Shown: piece by piece, positions 24,048 through 35,985 of the stretch
Numbering within the stretch: the stretch's first letter is position 1
How the letters are laid out: every line of letters begins with the position of its first letter
Assembly (NCBI GenBank): GCA_030549495.1
Contig: JAUIRK010000017.1
Span: forward strand, 392,501-456,500
DNA: 64,000 bases
DNA from: Nectonema munidae
Taxonomy: Eukaryota > Nematomorpha > Nectonematoida > Nectonematidae
Direction: 5' to 3'
Made by a program: the position numbers and the translations under genes
Notes under the pieces: generated by a model
Seen by the model: only the letters and a program-made list of their open reading frames with translations
Databases searched by the model: none
What the model was told of the DNA's origin: nothing

Positions 24048-26460
24048 TTTTAGAGAGAGAAATGAGAAGTGATGTGATTGCAACAAATGAAATATTTATC
24101 GGCGTTCTAGTGTTATATTCAATTTACTCTTGAATCAAAACTTATAGATGGTAAAGAAATCTTATAGTTGAAATTATATATTTTTTAATGGGAAAGGATA
24201 TAAAAATTTTTTGTTTTTTTTTGATAGATAATAACTTTTCCGTTTCATGCTTACTTCCAACGAAATTCAATGAAAAATCAAAGTAACATAAAAATGAAAC
24301 ATTAAATTTGATGACTTAATTTTTTATCTAACGCATCAGTGCTGGTAGGATTAATTTGTCAATAATGCTTGTCAAAAAAATAATTGTGTGTAATAGATAC
24401 TTTTTATGCTGTAAATAAAATACAAAATGTCTCAAACTATAGACAGAAATGACTCCTATTTTTCATGATTTAGTATCGAATTTTATTGACAAGTTTCAAT
24501 TATATAGCTTAATCCCGATAAATAAATAAGATAACAACACTGCAAATAAAGTAAAACTGTAATCACCAATATTTGTATGAATTAGTATGTCACTTTTAAA
24601 GCTAACAGATATACGTGTGCATTATACATACAAAGAATGTCTTAAATCTTACACCTCTCACTTTCTCTTAATCCATGTAACTTCACTTATCTCTCTAGTT
24701 AATGAATATGTCTGAGCAAACTTTTTAGCAAATTTATATAGATATATGTCCTATGGTAGTGATTCGCAGAGGTGCATTCGTTCCTTTGCCCATTGGGCAA
24801 TGCCAGATGTGCTGATGAAAGGATTTGCAAATTGACCATTTTGAGCCCATTTAGTGCTTATGAAAGAGGGCTTCTATTTTTGCATAAAGAACTTATTTGT
24901 ATCCTACTAAAAGTAGCCCAGTGCTGATTTTATTAGAGTCAAGAGTAGATATCTACAGCTTAGTATGAAATTAACCAATCAGTGATGATATGTGAATATT
25001 CTGAATCATGAACTTCCTTCAAATCACCGGTGTCTGGTTAAGAAGGCTCACGGCATAGCCTATACATTAGAGGAACTCGATTATTTGTCAAAAAATAAAT
25101 CTCTTGTCTTATGGGTGAACTCACTGTATTATTTTTATTCATCATAAAACGCAAAAAACTTTGTCACTTAAAATGTGCATTATATGAAATAATAAAAATC
25201 TTTCTCTTCTCAAAGTTTTTGATGAATGGAATATTGAAAAAATATTTTTTGTCACAAGATCACAAATAACAAATCCTTATCAATTCTCAAACACAATCAT
25301 TTGACAAAAATAGTAGCGTGCCAAGTAAGAAAGATTTGCTTAACTTTGACATCTTTGAAATTACTGATGGATGAGGCCAAAGATATACTTTGAAAATGGA
25401 AAAAGAAACTCATTATGATGAGCATTTTTCTTGCAATTAAGAATATAGAGGAATAAGACACTTTTATTGTAAATGAAATTCTTTATTCACGCTAACGCTC
25501 ATTTTGACTTTTTAATTTCTTATCTCAATTTGCATAATAATTGAAAAGTGCTCAACCAATTTCAAAATGCTAAAATTTTTGGAAACCTATTGTTGGCGTT
25601 AGGGCTACTGTAGAATTGGCATTAGTGTTAGTATCAGAGTTAGTATTAGAGTTAATGTTGAGGTTAGGTTTGGTATAGTATACTTACATACATTTACATA
25701 TACATTTTGTGACATTCTTGAACTTGCCTATTTATTTTTATTAATACACCTCTGACACAAAAACATCTAGACATACATACATACACACACATATACTCAT
25801 ACATACATACAAATACAAACATAGTGCATACATATTGACAATAGACAACCACATACACTGAAATACTTCCATCTCAAAAAGAGAGGTATATAGCTTAATT
25901 TTAATCATCTAATAAATATTTTCCTTTATTCATAGGAAAATATAATCAGATAAAAATTAGTTCACTTATTATACTTCCAGTTTATACTCTAAAAGATACT
26001 TCTTTTACTTCCTAAATATCCTTATTTATAATGGATACTTCATACAAGAAATTATTTTTCTTGTAAATCCTGTTTTGTTTTTATCTCCAAACTAACAGGA
26101 AAACTTCCTTTGATTCAAAAAACACAAAAAATAAAATTCAAAGCTTTCAAAAGTATTCACCTTAAAGCACAATACAATATGTTAAGATTTTTGGAAAGAA
26201 TTTAGAGAATCAGTAGTAAAGAATAATAAGAGAATAAACTATTCAATATGTTCAGTTTTTCGGAATTTAATTTTTAACAAATTTTGAGCTTGCAAAATAA
26301 AAAAGACTTTTTTTTTAAAAAAAAAGCTTGCAAAATTTTTGAAAAGACTCAATTTAACTTTTATCATTTTAACATTTTGACAAATATTAATTTATTTAAT
26401 TCCTATGTTGTGTTTAGTTTGATATAGAGATAACATATGTGAAAAATTGATCATCATCAA
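24048..26460. other. Intergenic with simple repeats
   Basis: It holds a GTTAGT-rich degenerate run at about 25606-25680 and an ACAT-rich microsatellite at 25771-25812. No gene was recognised. Confidence 0.55.
25771..25812. repeat. (ACAT)n/(AC)n microsatellite
   Basis: Imperfect ACAT tetranucleotide run with an AC-rich interruption. Confidence 0.88.
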
Positions 26461-26477
26461 TCCATTTCCCTTTGCAG

Positions 26478-26565
26478 GCCTGGCCCATACCCCAGGTAGC
26501 TGAGGTCGACCAGTTGTTTGCAACGACTCCTGCATTTTCTTCCACATTGCGCGTCCTCACACTTT
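26478..26565 (-). other. GC-richer island, unidentified
   Basis: GGCCTGGCCCATACCCCAGG and the following ~60 bases are markedly less AT-rich than the surroundings and remain open on the minus strand (EDAQCGRKC...YLGYGPGL). It may be the tail of an unidentified LINE or transposon ORF. Nothing further supports a function. Confidence 0.25.
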
Positions 26566-26885
26566 AATTTACGTTTCTTCATGCTTTCATCCACAAATAT
26601 GTGAAAAATTGATGAGCACGATAAAGAATTATAGAACTTTATTGATGAATAATCTTGTGCTATTTTCTATTCCTCTTTTCTTTTGAGCGCGTTTGAAACA
26701 GGCTCACCGATGCTAAACATTACAGGATTAATATTTTCATCAATAAATTTTATACTTCCTTATCTTTCCCATTATTTGGGTACTGCGAACGCTTTAATAA
26801 CACTTCAGCGCCAATTCGTTTCAATATGAAAAGATCATTTAAAATCTCAGCTATACAAAATTGGTTTTAAAACTTTAAAATATTG

Positions 26886-26939
26886 TTGATATAATTTTAA
26901 CTTAATAAATAATTGATATAATTTTAACTTAATAAATAA
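26886..26939 (+). repeat. Perfect 27-bp tandem duplication
   Basis: The 27-base unit starting TTGATATAATTTTAAC is repeated exactly (26886-26912 and 26913-26939), which suggests recent slippage. Confidence 0.92.
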
Positions 26940-27974
26940 TCCTAGCAATAGGGTGAATTTAACTTTGTATTCATTCTTTTGATTTCTAAATTCATCTTTT
27001 TTCAATTTAAATTCATGATTTTTCCATTTTGAATTCGTCTAATTTTTATATTCGTCCAATGAAAAATAATTAGAAATATTACCCGTTTTAATAATAAAAA
27101 AGTAGTAAAGTTAATTTTTACTAGATATAAATTTTTTACAAATTGTTTTAAATTAATCTTCTCCGATTAATGACATTTTTATTAAGGTTTGTAGAATAAA
27201 ATTAATTTTATGATAAAAAAAATGATATCATTACTTAACTCAAAACTTTTATTATAACAGAGGGTATAAACAGAAAATTGCAAGATAATATAAACAAATA
27301 AAAAAACAATTCTGCTAAAAGTCTTGGTACGGGCACACAATTATTCCCCACATAAAATAAACCCACTGGGAATTGACAAATTGTGCTTTTCAACAAGAAA
27401 ATTAAATGTTTACAGCAGTTACATTGTTACACAGTTGGTTTTCGGAAGAATTTGTAGAGAAACAGGGAAATGTTTTGTGTATCGCCGATAGATCTGCTAA
27501 GAAATTGCTATTTGTTTAAGGATTGCATTTTGCCAGGAACAAAAATTATCTCTGACCGTGACCACTTCGTGAATGAGTATATATAGGACAGATGAATTAC
27601 AAACGTTTCCCAATTGATACCGCAAAATTTTTTAGGGAGGATCCAATAAACAAGGAAAACACAAATGGAATAGAATCTCTTTTGTGCTTCAGGAAAAGTG
27701 AGGATTCTTATATGTGTGGGTTTGTTGGCTGAGAGCAATATTGGCCAAAACCTCAAAACTGTTATTTATTGGAAATAGCTGCATTCTTTCATTGAATAAA
27801 TAGCTATAACATTTTTTACTTTCCAATGCTGTAAATTGACCAAGCGGTGTATTCATTTGCATGATGTGCTTGTATGGTGGAAAAGACGTATATGTCTGTA
27901 CTCTGCAAAAGACCCCAATTTTTTTTATTTAAAAGAAAATTCATAATATACTTTTCAAAAATTAGGAATCAATG
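26940..27974. other. Intergenic, nothing recognised
   Basis: A minus-strand frame at 27508-27756 (82 residues) has no recognised similarity. Confidence 0.5.
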
Positions 27975-28480
27975 ATATAACACCATGGTTCCCAAACTTT
28001 TTCTGATAGTTACCCACTTTTCATACATGATCCTTGTCTATGCCCCCTACAACAATCATAGCCGGTGAATACTGTGACTATCTACTAGTATCTAACAATT
28101 ATAATCATAAGATTAATTAAAAACGGCATTTTGCTAAAAGGTGTTTCAAGAATAAGCAAAAAAAAGAAGAAAACATAGAAAATCCACTGGATGGAAAAAG
28201 TTTATTAATCCTGCGCTATGTGATTTAATCTTTGAATCTTACAAATTTGATAATATTGTAACAATTAAGTGCTCTAATTGGGAGAAAATTCTACTCAGTG
28301 TGAAGGGTGATGTTACAGATTATCGACAAGCTTCTTGATTCTTGGTTTTGTTTCACTTAAAGCACAACGTAGGTCATACGTAGGTTATATTTATACATAG
28401 ATTCAGATTATGGCACCTTAAATTTTACTTTATGGCCCCAGGGGGCCATGGCCCACAGTTTGGGAACCAATGATATAACA
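27975..28480 (+). mobile_element. hAT MITE with perfect target duplication
   Basis: The element spans 27983-28472 (490 bp). The ends are CCATGGTTCCCAAAC and, on the minus strand, CATTGGTTCCCAAAC. The 8-bp direct repeat ATATAACA flanks it exactly (27975-27982 and 28473-28480). There is no transposase frame; the minus frame 28408-28620 crosses the right end. The intact duplication suggests it is younger than its neighbours. Confidence 0.88.
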
Positions 28481-28981
28481 AGAAGACAGCTAGAGTTGGG
28501 TTTCAGCTGTTGAGCGAGTATTCCCCTTTTTGAAATATGATACCAATCCCAAAGTTGCGAGTTTATAATTCCTTTGGGGTATGCAATATGGTAATACTTA
28601 GCACTAAAACTATCGACCACTGAGATTTCTAAATATAATATGCAAATATGACATAATGATTAGCCAATCAGAGAAGTGGAATGGAAAAAAGTATTTTGAA
28701 TATTTTTCAAGTACATGGAATATGCTTTTTGTGAGTGTATCACATGATTTGGTCGTTATCATCATCACCATCACTGTTATCCTAATCCATAATTCTGTAC
28801 CACACTACTTTTTGATTATCAAACCGAGTTGGAAGTAGATTTGAGTCGCATAAATAATAATTATATCTTGATCGATGAGGAAGGAGATGATGACGATAAC
28901 TTGGAGAAACGAGAACTTCTGCTTTTCGCAGAGAGAAGAGAAGCTTCTTGGTATGTTTTCATTTTTGTCAATTTATGGTAA

Positions 28982-29036
28982 TCATAATAACAAAAATAAT
29001 AACAATAATAATAATAGTAATAATAGTAATAATAGA
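28982..29036. repeat. (AAT)n microsatellite
   Basis: Imperfect AAT run with AAC and AGT interruptions. Confidence 0.88.
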
Positions 29037-29179
29037 AGAAGAGCTGGTACTAATAATACGCAAAGTTTTATCTCGAATAATCTCGATAAATATGCAATTT
29101 ATCACAATAACTTTAACTATACTCAAAACAGTAGTGGCAAAAAGAATATCTATGCTATAAATAATATTGAACAATCCTC

Positions 29180-29202
29180 ATATATATATATATATATATA
29201 TT
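29180..29202. repeat. (TA)n microsatellite
   Basis: Perfect TA dinucleotide run. Confidence 0.93.
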
Positions 29203-29858
29203 AAAAGAAAGAACTTTTTTATATTGTGTTTATTTTTAGCTTTAATACGACATTTTATTAGAGCGAGTCATCTTTTCAGCTGTTTGTGTGTCAGTGCGTT
29301 CGTAGAATTGGTGTCTAAATCAATAGTAAGTAATAACAATGTGTGTAACTAAATCTGCGTATTTACAATTTAATATCATAACTATAGATGAGATAGACTA
29401 GAGGGACGGGGGGTGGGGGTAGAAAAAATCAATAGTAGGGTAATTTTTTGTATGCAAAAAATGATAAAATCAATTAAGTAAAAAAAAGAATTATGATCAA
29501 TCTATAGTCAATATCTTACGCCCATTGAATTTATTGATACCAAATTTTCCCTCATTCTTTCAATGGTAGAGGACGTATCTAATTTCCTCGCTTGAATATC
29601 CTCTATTTTCAGTAACAGTCAATAAAATTTGAAAAAAAAATACTTCCCTTGATTTGAAGCCATAACATTTTACTGTATTATGCGTGAACCATAAAAAAAG
29701 TATAGATATTATAGGAAATCGATGCAATTTCCGATTTTTTATTTGCCTACTTTAAAACAAATATACCTTTTGTATCTTTTGTGTTTTTTTTTTTAAAAAA
29801 GTTTTTTTACAATAAGTTTTTAATCATTCAATTTTTCGGCATTTTATACACATTATAG

Positions 29859-30504
29859 AGGAATTCGAGTCAAAACGCCCGAAACCAAAACGCCCGAAAA
29901 CCAAAACGCCCAAAATCAAAATGCCCGGAACCAAAACCCCCGATACCAAAACACCCGATACAAGAACGTCTGAAACTTGAATCTACAAAAAATATTTAAA
30001 AATTTTAGATTTTTTCTTGTATCTACGCTTTATTCCAATTATAATCTTATATATTCTTCTAAGAATATGTTAAATTTAACACTTTTTTTGTTTCACATGC
30101 ATAAAAAACAGATATAAGATTCCTAATTTATCGGTCTTATCGAAGCGAACTACTCCTGGAATTTTGAACCAAAATCAGAAATTATTATATTTTTGTTTTC
30201 CTGTTTAAATAGTCATATCTTTTCTGGTTTCAAACGGATTTTCCGTTTAAATTGGTAGTTTAATTTTTTTTTTCAAAAAAAAAGAAATAATGTATTTTTG
30301 TATGATCACTTTTATCTTTCAAGTCAAATTGATCACTATCATTTCGTGTTAAATCGACCTTTTTGAAAACTGTCCAAATAAAATAAACTTCAAAAAATAG
30401 TAACGCCCGAATTATTATTTTCGGGCGTTTTGGTTTTCGGGCGTTATGGTATCGGGCGTTTTCGTTTCAGGCGTTTTGGTTTTCGGGCATTTTGATCCGG
30501 CACC
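29859..30504. mobile_element. Phrase-array inverted-repeat element 1 (AAAACGCCCGA type)
   Basis: About 646 bp. The left flank has seven degenerate units of 14-16 bp based on CCAAAACGCCCGAAA (29871-29990). The right flank has five or six of the same units in opposite orientation (TTTTCGGGCGTTTTGG, 30402-30495). The outermost bases GGAATTCGAGTC and, on the minus strand, GGTGCCGGATC are a weak inverted repeat. The ~410-bp centre is AT-rich and non-coding. The flanks ATTATAGA and ATATAAGG resemble each other but do not match cleanly. The superfamily is not assigned. Confidence 0.7.
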
Positions 30505-31331
30505 ATATAAGGTATGTTTGCAAATGACTAATTTGTAAAATTTTTAACTACTATTTTCAATTAAATTAGTGTTTATTTTAAAATTCACATTTTTAAATTT
30601 TTTTCAATTGGTAACTTAATTTTTATATTCCCTTATTTTCAGGTTATCATATAATTAAAAGGAAATGAAAAGTTTATAAATAAAAGTATTTTGCCATATT
30701 TTACTGAAAGTTACGACACTTAAATTTATTTTGTAAATTTCTTAATGTTCAAAATCTTTTGCGTTTATTTATTCTTCTTATACGTATCAAAAGGTTTTGA
30801 AAATTAAAAAAAATCTTTCCCTAATACAAAAATTCTTTTTCGATGTGTCCCTTGATTTGTCGCCACCCTCGTTAAACCGCTACTTAACGCGTTTAGAGTG
30901 TAGTTGATCTATCAAAGCGAATTGTAAGTAATGAAAGTGGATTTACAAGTAACTTCGTATTTACAAAACTCCGTATTATTATTGGCCCAATTCTAAAATC
31001 AAGAAGTAGTGAGTTAGCAGGTCACAATTCTCAATTAGCATAGCTCCCATGCCTACTTGTTAATTTATTCCCTGGTTTAACATCTTTTCACACTAAATCG
31101 CTTGAAAGTTTCGCAATTTTCATTTATTTTGCATAAAACTATTGGAATGATTGTGAAGTACTTCTGGTTTTCTAAATGTAATAGAAGGGTTTTGGACAAA
31201 ATACATTACTAACAAAGCTATAGATCACCTGACTAAACTCTATGATAGGAATAGTTTCCGACTATATTACATGTATTTTTCGTTCATTGAACGTTTCAAA
31301 CACATAAGTTTTAACCTTGTTAGTCAGCAAA

Positions 31332-31479
31332 CCTTGTTAGAGAGACAAGGTATATGTCCGGATACGTAGTGTTCCACCTTGAAAAAACGAAATCCGGTAT
31401 TGCTGTGAGCATAAACCCTGGAACAGTTGGAGCAAGTGGTGAAGTTGAACCTCCTAAACAATTGATAACAAATTTTTAA
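31332..31479 (+). CDS. Possible terminal exon, unidentified protein
   Basis: A frame is open from about 31324 to a TAA at 31477, with an ATG at 31354. A possible acceptor, TTAGTCAG, precedes CAAACC at about 31329. Translation gives SANLVRETRYMSGYVVFHLE, then KTKSGIAVSINPG and a hydrophilic tail ending LITNF. The residue mix (G, V, S, E and P in balance) differs from the Phe/Ile/Asn/Lys-rich chance frames elsewhere, and the base composition is locally less AT-rich. An AATAAA occurs about 190 bases downstream. I do not recognise the family. It could be a last exon, a decayed retrocopy or chance. Confidence 0.22.
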
Positions 31480-32224
31480 TCACCAATATTTCTTTCCTGA
31501 TTTAAATTTTAAAACATGTTCCAGGGAGAGAAGCTTCAGCGCACTTAGACGGTCGAAAAGATGGGATCGTAATAGAATGACACAAGGCTGTTTAAATCAT
31601 TGCTGCATATACATAACACGTACTTTAAAAAAAAAATAATTGAATAACTGATGAAAGTTTTTATCAAGACCAAATAAATCAACGTAGAAGAACTTTTAGA
31701 ACACTTCAATATTAAGAATTTAAGTTGTAAGGGTTATCATTTCAAATAAATTTATCATTCAAAAAATTCTCTATTAACAAAAATTCGCATATTTTTGCAC
31801 GTCCTATAGTAAAAAAACGTTCACGAATCACTGGCTGTGATCATTTCCAGGTAAATCGGAAGATAAAATTGTCACGGTATACCAATGACGAATGCCATAT
31901 ATGTTAACTCTTACTTATAACTGTGTAAATCAGTGTTTTCCAAAAAGAAAAATTGCCCCACCCAAAAATTTAGTGTGAATTTAACATAAAATTTTAATTT
32001 ATAATTCTCGTAAAAACGCCCAAACCTTGATAATACAGGTATGTAGATAGAAAAAATTGGAATAAAAGTGTAACAGACATTATTACATTGTTATTTGTGT
32101 CTAAAAAAGGTCGATTAAATTTTTATTGATGATATATTAATACAAATAAATTCTGCGCCAATGGGAGCAGGGTCCCTGTAGGTAATTTACTGGATTACTT
32201 ACATGTTCATATTACATAAAAAAG

Positions 32225-33730
32225 AGTTTAAATTTGTACACTAATGTTCTAAGTGGGGGGGGGGGGGGCTTTTTTGACGACATCTCCTTATTTTTCTAGA
32301 TATTAAAATTTCTTAAATATATTTTTACTTTGAAATTTATATTTGAAGTATGCAATTTAGTGGTGATGATAATATAGAAAAATGAATCCAATCTATCATA
32401 AAACCATTTAAGCCTGTTAATCAATGTCAAATATATAAATCTCAAAATAAATTCTATTTGTATGATGTTCTTAATTTATTTAATAAATGAAATTTTGGTG
32501 CTTAAACCACTCAAAATATTTCATCTTTATCAGTAATATTAGCTTTCAGAGGTGACTTAACTCAAAAGATTTTTATATTAAACATATTGATAGATTATAA
32601 ATCAATCATCTCCAATTTAATTCTGAAAATATTTTTGTCACTCTAGATCTAAATTGAGATAACTCTTTATCTCTGGCTAATTTGTGTTTTGATTAATTTT
32701 TATCATTTTTCAATAATTTTCTTCCAATTTGAAAAATCAACGATTATCTATCTATTGGATCATGCTATTATTTTGTAAATCTATACATAGGTAATAAATA
32801 CTGTATGTGAGTGGCTAACATGAGGTTAATTTTAGTTTACATAAATTTTTGAGTCAAAACTCAGGCAATGGAGGTGCTTCTTATTCACGGTCAAGACCTT
32901 TTTTGAATACACAATATTAGAGGCTTACACTAGTTTGAAACTCAATGTCTTGATCATTACATTTAAAAACATACTTCTTTCTTAAAACTATGTAGTCCTG
33001 AATGGACTAATACGCTGACCATATAAAGCGAGGCTCTAAGAGTTATATATATAGAGAGATTTTTGGCCATATGGTCTTATTTTAATGTGCTCTTAGGCCG
33101 CTTTCTTCTCTCATACTCATCTTTAAAAAAATTGTTTAATGCGTTTTTTTTCTTTTTTTCGAAAAATTAATTCATACTAAACACGATTACAAGTGAGTGG
33201 TATCCGCGGAAGAAAGTATATTTAGCCAAAGTGAGTCCAATGTTTCTATTTTCGTCTGAAAAAGACAAATTATGTCAAAAAAATTTTATCTGTACTCTAT
33301 AACCAAGATAAAACGATTGTTTGAAAAAACTTATCAGAAATTATTTTTTTTGAAAAAAACTAAATTTACGCATGTGCATCACTAATTTCATATATTTTTA
33401 AACAACATTGCCCAAAATGGAGTGCAGAAATGAAATAATAAGCATCGCTGATTTTGTATTAAAAATGTATTTTGAAATTGAAGGATATTTTTAGAAAAAA
33501 TTTATTAATCGTTAATCAATATTTTGATTGACAAAAGTTGAAAAATATCTAGAGCTTCAAAATTATATAATAAATGCATATTGCTATGTTTAGTATAATA
33601 TATCCAAAACCTGAATTCATAACAAACTTTTTATTAAATTATATATATAATCTCTATAAACTAAAACATGCTGACTCTGATTTTTTCCAAAATGGTAAAT
33701 TTGATTAACGATTCGAGACAATCTTACACC
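32225..33730 (+). repeat. Large dispersed repeat, locus 2 (arrays contracted)
   Basis: Collinear partner of 7275-9990. It opens with a 13-G run (32256-32268) and has one array-A-like unit (GTGAT at 32363), the CACGGTCAAGACCTTTTTTG block at about 32897 and one array-B-like unit (CATCACTAATTTCATA at about 33377). The segment at about 33000-33200 has no partner in locus 1 and may be an insertion. No coding frame was recognised. Confidence 0.62.
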
Positions 33731-35504
33731 GTGTGCGAAAACTGAGTACAGAACAGCTCATTTTTTCACTATTTTTTTTGTAATATACCAAAAGATTTTT
33801 GATTTAACTTAGCATTAAGCTAAGGAAGAAGATTTTTTTTAAAATGTTATCAATTAAATTTTTAATTATTTTTTAGTTAAAAAAAAGTTGTTTGTTGTAT
33901 AACTATATAAATAAATTAATTTCACTTTTAGCTTAAAGTAAATGTTAAAATATTTTAGATATTAATTGATAAAAATTTGAATTGATTAGAATTTCCTTTC
34001 TACCCTTTTAAATTTGCATAGTACCAATAAATGTTGAAAAGGTAAAGAAAGATCAGCAGCATGATTGGTGCATTTTGAAATTTCTGCTGCATTCGTCATT
34101 TCTTTTATTTTAATTGTATATGCAAATTATTTTAATTGTTTAAAATAAGTAAAGCTTTCTCAAATATTTTCATTTGTATCTTATAAAACTTTTCATTAAA
34201 AACTTTTATTTGTCCTTTTTTTCAATGATATTTAAATAAATTCCTCATTCTGTGTCAATTGACGCTTTCGGGAGTTTGGATTGAAATTATTCCTATGTTG
34301 TTTTAGTCTTAAAACACTATCAATACTCAAGGCAGAGTGCTTAAATCAACTTTAGGAGTAAATTTTTTCCAATTTCTTTATTAATCATGATTTATTTTCT
34401 TTTATGTATTGATTAAGAGCCAGCCTAAAATAACACTGATTAAGATATACGCCTAAACTTATCCTGCTGACCCAAATTCACAAGGAAATTTAACTTTGGG
34501 CAATTTTATAACATTTTTTCCCAAAATGAATTTTTTTGAATTTTCTATATACAAAAGCATTGCGAATGAATGCATATAGTGTACTACTTTAAGGTATCAT
34601 TCATATTATACCAGGAATATCCACTAACATCATCTTACGGATCTGAAATATAACTATTTTTTCAGAAAAAAACACTTTTGATTGAATTATACTGAATGAT
34701 ATTCTGAACAAATTGGCAGGCGGATATGGAATTGCCTCAACACCGCCGCCCTCCCACTGAATTTGCCAGTGCTTAAAGGTTTTTCTTTTTATGTTTTTTC
34801 AAAATCTTGTAGAAGACTTGTTCTCAGGAGTATTAAGTATAATGGAAACATTTCATTTAATAGATAAAGCAGATATGCATGTATATATGCTGCTTTTTTA
34901 TTTGCCATATGGCTACAAAGAAATTTTACCCCACAGAAGATGATATATAAATTAACAAATTACCGAAGCCCATAAGCACAGAAACTAATTCACAAATTTT
35001 AAGAATCTTTAACAAATATCAAGTCTCCATTCATTAAAAAAGAGGCACTCATAAGTATGTTAATTTTAATTAACAATTTGATTGATAAAATTTGAATCAT
35101 AAAAAGTCTGCATCTTGAATCTGGATTTCATGTCTTTGAATTGGGTGAAAAGACATGATGGAAAGATTTCATGTGATTGATGGCTCTAAGAAAAAATTGT
35201 AGAGCATTCGTTAAAGATCCAAAGAGTATAAATAGTGGAATAATTCAACTCTACAAATTTATTTTTCAATTCATCAAAATTAAATTAAATTATCTCACAT
35301 TAATTATTATCACTACTTCAATGTTTCAATGCAATCTTGAAATAATATCAGAGCATGAAATATCCACAAGTCCTACCGAAAACTTTTAACAAAATCGCCA
35401 ATTTATTTCGAAGAAAGGAAAGTTGTGTTCTAACAACGATGCCTTAATCTCCAATTTCTTTTTACTTTCCTTGATAAAAATCTTTTGATTCTGCATGTCG
35501 CAAT
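33731..35504. other. Intergenic, nothing recognised
   Basis: A dispersed ~90-bp block near 33890-33985 (GATATTAATTGATAAAAATT) has a partner at 59395-59445. The frame at 35177-35389 is unremarkable. Confidence 0.5.
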
Positions 35505-35632
35505 TTAACCCTTTGAGGACAAGTGTGACATCATTATCCCAACAGATGGAAATCATCCCCCTTAAATATATAGGATTTCGTTGAAAAAGAAAACACGAAA
35601 ATTCATCAAGATTCTGGTCGCAAAAGGGTTAA
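35505..35632 (+). mobile_element. TTAA-flanked MITE
   Basis: 128 bp. It starts TTAACCCTTTGAGGACAA and ends with the inverted form of TTAACCCTTTTGCGACCAG. The interior has diverged from the other copies. Confidence 0.75.
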
Positions 35633-35907
35633 TTTTTCAAACTAATCCTTTGATCATATTTTTCAATTAAAAACTTAAAGCAGCTAATATTTTATATTAT
35701 AAGATATTGGTGTCTTATTGAAGTCCCCTATTTAATATTTTTGGGCGTAAAAAGATGACATCCTGCTTTTTATTTATTAACAAAAAAAAATTTAACAAAA
35801 AAAATTTTAGAAGAAAAGAAATTGAAAAATTATTTGCTTGTGGTTGAAATCGAAAATTTAAAAGAATCTTGGCGCCAAAATATATAAAGCACCGGCCACG
35901 TATCAAA

Positions 35908-35985
35908 AGATAAACTTACAGCAACGAGACTTGAACACTGTTCATACTTCAGAGCCTTTTAGAAGAGGGAGTTAAAGCTATACAT
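35908..35985 (-). ncRNA. tRNA-like (possible SINE head or pseudo-tRNA)
   Basis: On the minus strand, GTGTTCAAGTCTC resembles a pol III B box (GGTTCRANTCC). It lies about 40 bases after TAGCTTTAACTCC, which is a weak A box. A T-rich tract follows within 30 bases. Cloverleaf pairing is poor by eye, so this is not called a functional tRNA. Confidence 0.22.

Larger units (their letters stand above)
28481..29858. other. Intergenic with microsatellites
   Basis: It contains AAT and TA microsatellites. The overlapping frames on both strands at 28875-29352 are translations of these simple repeats (runs of Asn, Ile and Tyr) and are rejected as genes. A G-rich patch lies at 29403-29422. Confidence 0.65.

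Noticed and set aside
28875-29352. Overlapping open frames of 60-109 codons on both strands
   Set aside because: They are translations of AAT and TA microsatellites with runs of Asn, Ile and Tyr, and are open on both strands for that reason.
31934-31975. CAGTGTTTTCCAAA as a hAT left end
   Set aside because: No matching right end or target duplication was found within 1 kb.
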